A stretch of 64,000 nt of DNA. Origin: Hofstenia miamia (lineage: Eukaryota > Xenacoelomorpha > Acoela). Location of the stretch: positions 1,065,748 through 1,129,747 of the forward strand of contig SCFE01000003.1 of assembly GCA_004352715.1 (NCBI GenBank). The letters run 5' to 3'. The notes beneath the pieces are model-generated. The model had not been told where the DNA came from. It saw only the letters and a list, made by a program, of their open reading frames with translations, and made no database searches. Below, one piece after another: positions 46,775-59,012 of this stretch. Numbering within the stretch: the stretch's first letter is position 1; each line of letters opens with the position of its first letter. A program made the position numbers and the translations under genes.

Positions 46775-46929
46775 ACAATTTCAAAGTTAGAGAAAATTTC
46801 TCGTTTTAACTCAGGTTTTAATTGTTGGCACATCCTCTTACTAGTGTGGATCATACCCCTCTTTTCGACATTCCCTCTATTGTATAGTAATCTGGTAAGA
46901 TTTCTTATTCATCTCAATAAGAACCCGTT

Positions 46930-47929
46930 NNNNNNNNNNNNNNNNNNNNNNNNNNNNNNNNNNNNNNNNNNNNNNNNNNNNNNNNNNNNNNNNNNNNNNN
47001 NNNNNNNNNNNNNNNNNNNNNNNNNNNNNNNNNNNNNNNNNNNNNNNNNNNNNNNNNNNNNNNNNNNNNNNNNNNNNNNNNNNNNNNNNNNNNNNNNNNN
47101 NNNNNNNNNNNNNNNNNNNNNNNNNNNNNNNNNNNNNNNNNNNNNNNNNNNNNNNNNNNNNNNNNNNNNNNNNNNNNNNNNNNNNNNNNNNNNNNNNNNN
47201 NNNNNNNNNNNNNNNNNNNNNNNNNNNNNNNNNNNNNNNNNNNNNNNNNNNNNNNNNNNNNNNNNNNNNNNNNNNNNNNNNNNNNNNNNNNNNNNNNNNN
47301 NNNNNNNNNNNNNNNNNNNNNNNNNNNNNNNNNNNNNNNNNNNNNNNNNNNNNNNNNNNNNNNNNNNNNNNNNNNNNNNNNNNNNNNNNNNNNNNNNNNN
47401 NNNNNNNNNNNNNNNNNNNNNNNNNNNNNNNNNNNNNNNNNNNNNNNNNNNNNNNNNNNNNNNNNNNNNNNNNNNNNNNNNNNNNNNNNNNNNNNNNNNN
47501 NNNNNNNNNNNNNNNNNNNNNNNNNNNNNNNNNNNNNNNNNNNNNNNNNNNNNNNNNNNNNNNNNNNNNNNNNNNNNNNNNNNNNNNNNNNNNNNNNNNN
47601 NNNNNNNNNNNNNNNNNNNNNNNNNNNNNNNNNNNNNNNNNNNNNNNNNNNNNNNNNNNNNNNNNNNNNNNNNNNNNNNNNNNNNNNNNNNNNNNNNNNN
47701 NNNNNNNNNNNNNNNNNNNNNNNNNNNNNNNNNNNNNNNNNNNNNNNNNNNNNNNNNNNNNNNNNNNNNNNNNNNNNNNNNNNNNNNNNNNNNNNNNNNN
47801 NNNNNNNNNNNNNNNNNNNNNNNNNNNNNNNNNNNNNNNNNNNNNNNNNNNNNNNNNNNNNNNNNNNNNNNNNNNNNNNNNNNNNNNNNNNNNNNNNNNN
47901 NNNNNNNNNNNNNNNNNNNNNNNNNNNNN
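46930..47929. other. assembly gap (1000 N)
   Basis: Placeholder gap truncating the minus-strand RT element at its C-terminal side. Confidence 0.99.
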
Positions 47930-49906
47930 TAAGAGACAGCAGAAACAGCTGAACCTGCTATACTTTCTAGAGACTGATGAACTGCTGAACCAAATTCTTC
48001 CAATTCTGTAGTAACAGTTGCGGGATTAGAAGTTCTTAAACAAAACGATATCTTAGGTAGTGAAGCACAGCTCCTTAACAGATGCAATTCTAACTGTGGA
48101 TTTTCAAGTAATTTTATGTCATTCATAATTTGAATAGACTTAGAAACACGTTTCGAGAAGAGCTCTTGGACAAATTTTGGAGACCTGGAGATAGGAGCTC
48201 CAAGAGTGACAATTCCATCTTTTCGTCTGTTGATTGTTTTGGGCAAAGCACTGAAATCGCAATTAGGATTAGGCGACCAAACTTCACATTTAGTTAAACT
48301 AACTTTCAAGCCTATTTTTTTCATAGCTAACACCATAAACTCAAATACTTTACACAAAGATGGAACGTCCCCAACCAGAGAACCATCATCTGAATACCAT
48401 GCGTTGCATGCTAATTCAGGAAATTTATCTTTGATAGCAGAAATGATTGGGTGAATAGCTAAAGCAAACAAAAAGGGAGCCAAGGGATCACCTTGTTGAA
48501 CTCCGCAAGCTGAAAGCAAGGATTTAGATCCAAATTTCAATCGAGAAGGCTGGGAGTAGCAAAAATAAACCCAATGATATAACTGTGGAAAATGAAGTTT
48601 AACCTGAGAAAGTATTGCTGAACGATTAAGACTGTTAAATGCATTTTTGATGTCTACCTGGAGAAATGCTAAATTTGTCTTCGATCCAACAGCTTCCACC
48701 AATCCATTCAAAGCATGGATGACGGCTTCACAACCTCCCTTAATGCCTACACCAACTTGAAGTGGAGAAAAAAGAGCAGCTGCCCTATTCCTTGACAATT
48801 GACATAAGCATTTGGCAATCAATCTTCGAAGAAGCAATTGGGCGAATTACACAGTCTTTTTTTTCAATGCAAAAAGATTAGCTCCAGAAAGGTATGGTGC
48901 AATTTCATCAGGAGCATTACCAGATATTAAACAGTTGATTGGTTCGAGCACAGATGCAATTGCTTTGTCCCCATATTCAGGTGTTGGACATTGGAATGCA
49001 TTAATCAGATGGGAAGCATAAAGTTTAGAGACACTGGCAGCAGAATCCCTGGGAAAGCTTTCCACACATTTAATCAGAATGTCTTTGTTTATCACAAATG
49101 GCTCTGTGTCTTCAGTACTATAATCAATTTTATTTTTTGAAGTCATGGGATGCTTCTCCTTTAGTGCATGAAATGTTTGCTCATCGAAGCTTAGACCATC
49201 AGATCTTAGAGCTGCTATGGCTCTACGAAAACTGCCTTCGTGATCAAGCTGTCTAGCTCTCTTAAGATTTTGGCTGGAACTGACAGAAGATGATTTATTT
49301 TTAATGTTGCCAGAACTTACAGTTGCTTCGTACCAGAGTTGAGCATAATCACCATTCAACCAACGCTCTAAGCGGCTCTTAAGAATTGACTCTTCGTATT
49401 TCAGGTGTTTGGAGCCCCCACAAGGAGGAGACCGGAGAACACAAGCAGGCAAAATAAAAATCTCCACCCAATGATTAATGAAACTTGGCTCCCGCTTAAC
49501 CTTACCAAAAAGAGTGATTCACAGCTTTAGCCCAGAGATTACTGCAGCTGATTGGAACAATCTTTCTGGTAGGAATAGAAAACATATCAATATCAGAAAG
49601 TGAGAGAAATACAGGCGTTATTCCAAGTGAACGAGGTGGTAGCCCTGAACCTTCACATCTGGAACCATTGACAGTATGATGTTTGACAAGTCCTGAACGT
49701 TTACACAAATCAGAAGCATGCAGACATATGCTAAAAATGTTAGAATTTAATGATAGTAATGAAAGCTGCTGTGTGAGAGTTGTGTGTGAATTGGATTGCT
49801 GAACATCTTCTAAATTGTTGATTGAAAAATATTCGCAATCAGATCCAATTCCAATAATTTCATTTAAAGATGTTTCTTTTTTCTTATTGCGTTTTCTTTG
49901 TTTCAT
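47930..49906 (-). pseudogene. RLE-type LINE-like reverse transcriptase, minus copy
   Basis: The N-terminal ORF (49502-49906) ends ...CSNLWAKAVNHSFW; after a frameshift the next ORF (48847-49467) reads WVEIFILPACVLRSPPCGGS and ends SGANLFALKKK. A stop plus compensating shifts follow near 48843 (underlying reading IRPIA, then LRRLIAKC). The RT core follows: VGVGIKGGCEAVIHAL, VDIKNAFNSLNR (motif A), GVQQGDPLAPFLF (motif B), NAWYSDDGSLVGD (motif C, YSDD), VTLGAPIS and LLRSCASLPKISFCLRTS. It then enters the gap. All catalytic aspartates are present, so decay is recent. Confidence 0.85.
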
Positions 49907-49994
49907 TGATATTTAGATTGTATATGTTCTCTTGATGTTATGCTATAAATAATTTTCAAACCGTTTAGTTTCCCACTTATTTTTTTTTAAATAA

Positions 49995-51880
49995 ATGGCA
50001 AGTTGCGACCAATTGCAGTTGGTGAGACTCTTCGGCGGTTGTGTGGAAAAGTTGTGGGTAGATCATGTCAAATAAAAAGTACAATTTCATATGGTCAAAG
50101 GCAGTTAGGTTATGCTACGCCTTGTGGTGCCGCAGCCGCGGTGCAAAATATCTGACGATCATATTTTTGTTAAGATTGATTTCAAAAACGCCTTCAACAC
50201 GATCGACAGGCAGCATTTTCTAAACATTGTCGCTGATAAACTTCCTGAAATTTATAATTACACCATTTTTGCATATGGCAAGTACACCAATTTATATTTT
50301 GACGGCCTTATTTTGGACTCAATGACTGGTGTGCAGGAAGGTGATCCAGAAGATCCGCCAATTTTTTGCGATTCCATAATTGACTTCACTTCATCACTAC
50401 AGTTTGAATTAAACTTCTTTTACCTAGATGATGAAAATATTGCTGATGAAGCTATAAAATTATTGGAAGATCTCAAGCATATAATGTCTTCAGCAGCTAA
50501 GATTGGACTACAGGTGAATCCTTCAAAGTGTGAATTAACGTTTCTTGGAAATCCTGGATTGGAGAAACGAACTTCAATCAAATACTAGTTAAATGAAGTT
50601 TGTCCTGGTATTTGCATAACTCCCTTAAGTGAGTTAATTGTGCTTGTTGCAGGTATTTTAAAGTTTCTGCAGACAAAATACAATGAGTTAGAACTTCTCG
50701 CAGACAAATTAGTAGATCTAGATGCTTATACTGCTCTTTTCTTGCTGAAGAATGTATTTGGGATACCAAAGTTATTGTACGGTCTTCGTTGCTCATCGAC
50801 ATTCTTGCATTTTAACCATCTTGAGAAGTATGATGCTCTTATCAACAGTCTGCTTGAACGTATTACCAACGTCCATTTGTCAGAAAATGCAACTGTACAA
50901 GCTTGTCTACCAGTTTCCTTAGGTAGCTTAGGAATACCTTTACCCTATATTTTGGCATCCAGTTGTTTTTTTGTATCTGTGGCCAAATGTGAAAACTTGA
51001 TGTTAAAGATTGCTGCTGGATGTCTCCCTACGATTAAAAAAGCATATGCTTTGGATTTGTGGTTAAGGCTGTCTAATAATTCGCAAACTCCAGATGGACA
51101 AGCTTCTACTATTCAAAGAAATTGGTCTTTTCCTGTTTTCAAATAACTAGAGAGTTTCCTAGTGAGACATTTGTCTGAAAAAAATCTTGCAAGGTTTCAG
51201 GCAATTTAGCTGGAGCATGGCTTAATGTTCTTCCATCAAACAAACTTAAGCTGAAGATGAGCAATGTCACTTTGCGTATCAGTGTTGCATCTAGACTTGG
51301 TGTTCGTGTATGTGAACAACATACCTGTATTTGTGGCGCACATATTTCAACTGATGGTCTTCGTGGATTGTCTTGTAAGAGGAGCGCTGGTCGTTTTGCA
51401 CTTCATTCTCAATTGAATAACCTTTTTAAGTGCACTTTTTCAATGATCGACGTCCCTTCAATTTTAGAACCACCAGGATTTATCAGAAAAGATGGAAAAC
51501 GACCTGATGGCGTGAGTAATGTTCCTTAGTCAAGAGGACGCTCCTTAGTGTGGGACGTTACAGTAGTTGATGTAATTGCTTCATTCGGATTTCAACTTTT
51601 GCTCCTGCTAAAGCTGCAACAGATTTTGAATCTTGAAAAATATCTAAATATTGTGACATTGTTTAACAAGGCTATATATTTCAACCTCTAGCTTTTGAAT
51701 GTCAAGGCGGTGCAGGTAAATTAACTGGAGACTTTATTACCCAACTTGGCAAGTCCCTAATATTTTCATCAAAGGAACCACGAGCGGCAAAGTATTTTAA
51801 ACAACGTTTGCGTATTATAATTCAGCAGACAAATGCCGCTTGCATTTTGGGGACAATAGAAAATGAATCTTCATTAAAAG
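49995..51880 (+). pseudogene. RLE-type LINE-like reverse transcriptase and C-terminal endonuclease-like domain (plus copy, part 2)
   Basis: Resumes at GKLRPIAVGETLRRLCGKVV, then VKIDFKNAFNTIDR (motif A), GVQEGDPEDPPIF (motif B, altered), FFYLDDENIADE (motif C), KIGLQVNPSKCEL and LLKNVFGIPKLLYGLRCSS. After a frameshift the C-terminal domain reads HTCICGAHISTDGLRGLSC, then H, then ILEPPGFIRKDGKRPDG, a stop, and SRGRSLVWDVTVVDVIAS. The tail is FKQRLRIIIQQTNAACILGT. The CxC...C...H knuckle followed by E, RPDG and WDVT is consistent with a PD-(D/E)XK restriction-like endonuclease. Confidence 0.82.
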
Positions 51881-54800
51881 AATCGTCTTATGTCTTCTAG
51901 ATAGATTGGACATTAAGAAAAAATAAGAATATTTAGGAAATAATGACAAACATCGACTTGCTAATGTAATTAAAACCTTTTGATTTAATGTAAAGGAAAA
52001 GACAAATGCTAAATTGAAGAACAAAGTGGTACAGGGATGACGTCCAGAAAATAAAGCAAGCGATAGTAAAAAGCAAAATTTATGGAGTTAATTAAAAAAA
52101 TACAAATATTGTCAATTGAAGTCTTTCATTTAAAGAAAATGATTTATAATTTGAACTATAATTCGGATTACTAAATATTTATTGTACATACATAGATTTG
52201 TATTTGTACTAAAACCATTTTTCAAAATAATAATACTTTCCCATATAACAAAAATGACTTTTTTCAAAAAATTATTAATAAAACAAAAGAACGCATTTGG
52301 TTGAAATAATTAGGTATTAGAAACGAATAATGAAAAACTCTTTTCTAAACATAGCCATAAATATTTGGAATGAACTGTAAAATGTATGGGGAGAAGGGAC
52401 AATTTATGTAAGGGAGATTATCCCTAAACATCTATTAAAAATATACGGAAAAAAGCAAAATACAAAGCAGTCTATAAGATATACGAAAAATCGTATATAC
52501 GTCAATAACCTGAACATTACATATAGGCAGTAGCCAACGTTTTGGGGATCTCAATATGAAAATGTATCCGCGTCAGATACAATTTTGCTAATCAAGATTA
52601 CAATAATAAAAAAAATCGATAAATTTACAAAAGAATCTAAAGATGAGACTCTAGAGATCTTGCAAAAATCATATTAGTATTGCCTCGCATTAGCGCAGTT
52701 GAGAGAAACTGCAAAAATCGAAAGGGAGCAGTAGCCACATCTCTTGTAAATTTTCGCTATTCTGCAAGGAGAGCTAGCTTCCGAAAATTCTTAATTGACG
52801 TAGCTGAGAAGCCCCCGAGTATTTCTAGGCAAAGGCACAAATAAATAACGTTCATAATCACAATTATTAAAGTAAAAACATTAGTTTAAAAGATATATCC
52901 TGCTCAACTTGAGCATCGGCAATTTACAAAATTTTCCCCTCTAAATATGCTTAATTTAATTAAAAGATATTATGTAATTAAATGTTGATTAGAGGTAATT
53001 TGTGCTGATATATGTAATCAACGTTGGTGTTAAGGCTTGGTTGCATTGATCTTATGTATATACTTTCGATTACTTTTAAATCAATTGCACCTGCGATGAG
53101 GACTATATTGGATATAGTAGCAGACGACAACTAAGCTGAAGAATAAAATAACACGAAACTGAGTCAATAATATCAGAACACCTAAGAAAATGTGAATTAA
53201 ATTATGACATCAAAATTTTATGATCAACCATCTCTAAGAATTATTATATCATCTATCTTTTATAATTCCCAAGAAACTTGCAACTAGAGGCTAACTAGCA
53301 TATAATAAAAAATATTCTTACTATTAAAAAATTACATTCAGTAAGCTACACACATACTAATTGAATAATTAATCGAACTTACAGTTTGGTTGCACTAAGA
53401 AACTCAGAAATTCATGTTTTCTATGAATATATAATATTGCCAATATCTTTATAAATTCAATTGAACGATATTTATTTATTAATTAACAGAAAAATACATT
53501 TATAATACCAAAATACTCTAAATTTAGTCATTTCAAATTTATTATAGTATTTACTTGAAAATTGTTCAATTTGTAAAATAAACTTTTTAAGTATACTATC
53601 AAAAAATAATAGTAAAAATGAATTGAGAATGTGAAAAAATGAGTTTTTATCAAGCAACTATAGATATTTTTCAAATTGATGGAAATAATAAACGAAGTTT
53701 TGCAAACGAACTACTTAAAATTTGGAAACAGCATACTTTTAATCCATAACACTTGAGTTCTCTGGTTAGTTAATTTTCTAAAAAAGTTACTTATTGAAAA
53801 AATTAGTGTGCACAAATTCTGAAAGCAATGCTGCATACCTATAGTCTTGAAACCTTAAGAAGATTTTGGAATACAACTTTTATGATGTCTAGTTTTAGAA
53901 TGATAATATAAAATTTAGTAATCATTAAAATTATCAATAAGAAAGACAATATCGAAATATAAATTGTATATTGAGAAAATCATTTTTAACATGAAATTGA
54001 AAGCAAACATCAACGAATAAATCTTTATCCATAATATCCGAACAAGCTGCAGGTTGTCGACATGCTTTGAATATCTAAATGTAGATGATGTGTAAATGCA
54101 AAGTGTGAATATTCAAGTCTTAAATATCTTTGTTTTACTGCTCCATCTATTGCATTGCAGAGATACAAAATAAAGCAGTAACATATTAAATTAGAACTAC
54201 GAGATGTAGATGTTAAGAATGTTTTAAATCATAATTTCTCTCAGTACATTGTAATTTTTTGAAATGCATTGCTATTATTTAACTATTATGCTAGATAGTG
54301 GAGTTCTAAGGCTAGCTCGCTTTGGTGGCGAGCTTGATGTGACTCGGGTGTGCGCGGGCTTGCATGACGAAGAAAGGTAGCGCACTTATTAAATTTATCA
54401 TAATTCTACTAGATTTTGTTGAGGAATAGAATGTTTATTATGAATTCCACTTCTTTTGGAGAAATAATTGTTATTTTTTAAATACCATAAAACTGTTACG
54501 GACGGACTCAGGCACCAAAAATTATCCGCCCGCAAGTCTCTACTAGACTGTCCATGATTTTTATATAGAGCATTCAGTTTATTGATGAGCAATTTATCAC
54601 AAAAATCATAAATCTGCTTTGATATTTGTCACGAAATAGTTATTTTTATTGAAATTAAACGAATGTAATAAGAAATTTGGACTTCCAATATAAAACATAT
54701 CTTCAATATTTTTCATCAATTAATGACTGCTAAGGGTGATTTCCGAAGTTTTCACAATTATTTCAGCTTGAAGTGTTATTCTCAAATATCAGGCTTCAAA

Positions 54801-54890
54801 TTTTCTAGATGCCTGAAGCGTGGATGTCGCAATACCTATTGCAATATCCACGCCTGTGGTTTACGTATGTATTTAAGTGACCCCTAGCGG
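51881..54890. other. AT-rich interval, no gene seen
   Basis: About 3 kb with scattered short ORFs and no recognised domain or RNA gene. Two GC-richer patches (52680-52830, 54300-54390) show no coding frame. Confidence 0.5.
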
Positions 54891-55034
54891 TAGGGCCAGG
54901 CGGTATGAAAATTTGGGAGTCGGTTCGATTCGGTTCGGTATCACTCAAAATACAGCGGCATCAGTTCGGTATCGGTATGACTATGATAAATCAATAGTAT
55001 ATTTGGCATACATATATATATAGGCCAAATATAC

Positions 55035-55037
<3 letters not shown>

Positions 55038-55066
<29 letters not shown>
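55038..55066. repeat. (AT)n microsatellite
   Basis: AT tract inside the hAT-like element. Confidence 0.93.
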
Positions 55067-55069
<3 letters not shown>

Positions 55070-55794
55070 ATTAAGATCAAAATTATAGTGGCAAAAATAT
55101 AATGCTATCTTGAACATCTTAGAAGAATAATAAATGCATTAGTAAGAAGTACCGGAGATCTTCGTGTATAAGCCGCATCTGTGAAACTAATGTTTTGTTT
55201 AAGAGTTCATGATGCGGTCAATGTAATCAGTCTAACAGGCCCGTAGCTAGGGGAGGGCCAGGGGGTCACTGTGCCCCCTTCCTTTTGTCATCCTGGATAC
55301 AAAACTCCATAGTATTAATTCTAATATTCTGTAATTAAGTTAGAGTGAATATCTTTTAGTCGAAGTATACATAATACTAATGCAATTCTTTTAAAAAATT
55401 CAATGAAAAAGGGTGAAACTATCTCATATGAGTAAAACTATGATTAATTTATTGAACTTTGCGGGGCCATGGCCCCCTAAACTTCAAATGCAAGCCACGT
55501 GCCTTCAGTCTAAAATTTACATCTGTAAATTTCTCACTACGTTCAGAGTTAGGTACCTTGGTTATATCAATTGTATGACTTGTTTAGAGTTCCTATGTAA
55601 AAGGAAATTGTTTTGTAAATGTTTACTTTATGGACTTATGCTAGAGCTAGTAATTACAAACATGCATGAATTTCATGAGCACTAGTCTCCGACAATTAAA
55701 AGTGAATTTCTAACTGGTCCACATTACAAAATTTAACCCTATTCTTCTTGGTGTTACTTTTAAGTAATAAACTATTTGTTCACTTTTTTGAACA

Positions 55795-56180
55795 TTTTTA
55801 TCCAAAACTGTTAAGTAATACTGAAAGCCTTTTGCATTGACACATCCTTGGGTTGGGCCCATTCACGTAATGATGAAGATTTTTGCTAAAACTTATTCTT
55901 GTGCCTGAAGTACATGCAAATGGGAATTTTTTTCAAAAAGAAATTCAAGTTTTTTCCACACCTAGTGTTCAGATAATGAGGCGGTCTAAAGTCCATTGGA
56001 ACAACAGCGACCTTGAAATATTCTTTGAAGAAAAACTGGTTGAGACCCATCGAGGCGCAAAGCCAGTCATACAAAGCCATGTCGGAAAATTAAGTAGAAA
56101 AAGAAAGGGGAGAGAATTCTCTATCCTGTAGTGTCTTCAGATTTTAAATATCTTCATTAGTTCATGAGTTATAAGAAATA
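55795..56180. repeat. dispersed repeat, copy of the 31.1-kb sequence
   Basis: Matches 31085-31525 by eye (see there) and lies within the hAT-like element, so it may be that family's internal sequence or a nested insertion. Confidence 0.68.
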
Positions 56181-56352
56181 TTCCAAATTTTCATTCTGCA
56201 AATATTGACCAGTGGGCTTGCATACAATAAATATACTCTAAAATAAAATACCGTTCAATTTTTTAGGCAAGATACCGTGGTATCGGTATTTTTCGGGTAT
56301 TGCCAAAATACAGCAGTATCGTTTTCGGTATATTACTTCCTCTGCCTAGCAG

Positions 56353-57142
56353 GGATTACGCGTAGTGCACGCCCCTAGTTATATTACGAATAAATACTTA
56401 CTTAAATCAATAACTGGTAATAACAGTTAACATAATACAAACAATGATAACATGGGACACAAATTTATTCGCTATTAAAATTCTAACTCACCCAGGTGAA
56501 TATAAATTAACTCTGACTATTGTAACCATAATGAATGCTGCCTTAATTGAATGATTTAAAAGCAAGGCGGTTAGTTGAGATTTGAGTTAATTCCTTTGTC
56601 GATGTATTCTTCTGGACCCGATATCAAAATGCAAAACAGTTGCTTGTTTAAATTCTGCGCATATTCTTTTCTATTCATTCTTTCGTTTTCTCATTTGAAT
56701 TTATTAACATTTTGATTTCTCTTTCTCTTGCACACACAGTAAGTTTTTCGTATCTAAAAATATCTATTAAGAAACTATATTTGATTGAATGCCTGTAATG
56801 GAATATCGCTTTAAATAATTGTCAATTATAAAAAATAACATCACAAAAGTTAAGAAATCTTTACCAAGATTTTTGAATCATTACTTAAGCTTATCACTTA
56901 CATATCAGGACAACATAGCAATCATTCTTAGAAAATTTTTTTACAATGGCTAGAGTTTTGTCTGTCAATTGCATAAAATATAAATTTAGATCGAGATTAT
57001 CTCCAAAGTTGTCAACTTTAAATATTTTTTTCTGTTTTTTGAATGATTCTTCCATTTGAACCAAAATATAGGATTGGCCTTAGTTTATTTTTTTATTGTT
57101 GACACGTATAAAGATTTCACAATTATATATACAGTATATAGT
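56353..57142. other. AT-rich interval, no gene seen
   Basis: Nothing recognised before the 1000-N gap. Confidence 0.5.
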
Positions 57143-58142
57143 NNNNNNNNNNNNNNNNNNNNNNNNNNNNNNNNNNNNNNNNNNNNNNNNNNNNNNNNNN
57201 NNNNNNNNNNNNNNNNNNNNNNNNNNNNNNNNNNNNNNNNNNNNNNNNNNNNNNNNNNNNNNNNNNNNNNNNNNNNNNNNNNNNNNNNNNNNNNNNNNNN
57301 NNNNNNNNNNNNNNNNNNNNNNNNNNNNNNNNNNNNNNNNNNNNNNNNNNNNNNNNNNNNNNNNNNNNNNNNNNNNNNNNNNNNNNNNNNNNNNNNNNNN
57401 NNNNNNNNNNNNNNNNNNNNNNNNNNNNNNNNNNNNNNNNNNNNNNNNNNNNNNNNNNNNNNNNNNNNNNNNNNNNNNNNNNNNNNNNNNNNNNNNNNNN
57501 NNNNNNNNNNNNNNNNNNNNNNNNNNNNNNNNNNNNNNNNNNNNNNNNNNNNNNNNNNNNNNNNNNNNNNNNNNNNNNNNNNNNNNNNNNNNNNNNNNNN
57601 NNNNNNNNNNNNNNNNNNNNNNNNNNNNNNNNNNNNNNNNNNNNNNNNNNNNNNNNNNNNNNNNNNNNNNNNNNNNNNNNNNNNNNNNNNNNNNNNNNNN
57701 NNNNNNNNNNNNNNNNNNNNNNNNNNNNNNNNNNNNNNNNNNNNNNNNNNNNNNNNNNNNNNNNNNNNNNNNNNNNNNNNNNNNNNNNNNNNNNNNNNNN
57801 NNNNNNNNNNNNNNNNNNNNNNNNNNNNNNNNNNNNNNNNNNNNNNNNNNNNNNNNNNNNNNNNNNNNNNNNNNNNNNNNNNNNNNNNNNNNNNNNNNNN
57901 NNNNNNNNNNNNNNNNNNNNNNNNNNNNNNNNNNNNNNNNNNNNNNNNNNNNNNNNNNNNNNNNNNNNNNNNNNNNNNNNNNNNNNNNNNNNNNNNNNNN
58001 NNNNNNNNNNNNNNNNNNNNNNNNNNNNNNNNNNNNNNNNNNNNNNNNNNNNNNNNNNNNNNNNNNNNNNNNNNNNNNNNNNNNNNNNNNNNNNNNNNNN
58101 NNNNNNNNNNNNNNNNNNNNNNNNNNNNNNNNNNNNNNNNNN
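57143..58142. other. assembly gap (1000 N)
   Basis: Placeholder gap, followed by an 18-base islet (58143-58160) and a single N. Confidence 0.99.
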
Positions 58143-58160
58143 TCATACAGTGAAACTAGA
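58143..58160 (-). mobile_element. 18-bp fragment identical to the P-like transposase
   Basis: tcatacagtgaaactaga is identical to a stretch at about 42094-42112 in the P/THAP9-like transposase (encoding part of FLVSLYE on the minus strand). It probably marks the edge of another copy lying in the gap. Confidence 0.6.
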
Positions 58161-58161
58161 N

Positions 58162-58205
<44 letters not shown>

Positions 58206-58805
58206 CGCTAAATAATTTGGTACAGAGGCATTATGAAAAAAATTCGACATATTCAAGTATTTTGTCATGAAAAATATAATGTAGCTTTTAACATAGTTAG
58301 AGAGAAGTGCTGTTAGTATATCATCATTTTTGCTTAGTGCTACTGCATGATCCATTTTTACTAAAAAATCGTGATAACGCCATCTTGTGTGATGAGGAAG
58401 AATGAATAATATTTCTGAAAGTCATTATTATACAGTAATTGATTAAAAATACTAATTAATCTGCGAAGCTGTTCAAAACATTTAAATTAAAAATCAGATA
58501 GGTCATGTTACTTAGTTGTTAAGAAGCAAGACGGGAAAACAGGTAAACTCACATTAAAATATAAATGATGCACACAAAATAAAATTATGACAAAGTTTTA
58601 TAAAGGCTGCAATGTAGAAAATAATGCTAGAAAATTTATGAACTGTGAATTTTATGAATTAGGTTTATCAGTTAACTACAATTTTAAGGTAACTTTCAAA
58701 CACACACACTACATAATTCAAAGAACTAATTAGACATAATAATCTGCTTCATGCAAATACTTTGAAATATTTTAAAACATACATATATGTATAGTTTATA
58801 AACTA

Positions 58806-58835
58806 AATATATATATATATATATATATAATGTAT

Positions 58836-58880
<45 letters not shown>

Positions 58881-58979
58881 NNNNNNNNNNNNNNNNNNNN
58901 NNNNNNNNNNNNNNNNNNNNNNNNNNNNNNNNNNNNNNNNNNNNNNNNNNNNNNNNNNNNNNNNNNNNNNNNNNNNNNN

Positions 58980-59008
<29 letters not shown>
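58806..59008. repeat. (AT)n microsatellite with 99-N gap
   Basis: AT tracts 58806-58880 and 58980-59008 flank N 58881-58979. A further AT tract is at 58162-58204. Confidence 0.93.

Positions 59009-59009
<1 letters not shown>

Positions 59010-59012
<3 letters not shown>

Larger units (their letters stand above)
54891..56344. mobile_element. hAT-like non-autonomous element with near-perfect 8-bp target duplication
   Basis: Flanks cctagcgg (54883-54890) and cctagcag (56345-56352) match at 7 of 8 bases. The left tip tagggccaggcggtatg and the right tip (reverse complement) cagaggaagtaatata both resemble hAT YAGRG ends, and subterminal CGGTATCGGTAT motifs occur at both ends in inverted orientation. 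Inside lie a 15-bp perfect hairpin around an AT tract (54993-55038), GC-rich cccgtagctaggggaggg repeat sequence (about 55240-55290, with ggggccatggccccc at about 55463), and the dispersed repeat shared with 31.1 kb. 1454 bp, no transposase. Confidence 0.72.

Noticed and set aside
55413-56131. Short plus-strand ORFs within the hAT-like element
   Set aside because: They lie in repeat sequence and show no transposase motifs.
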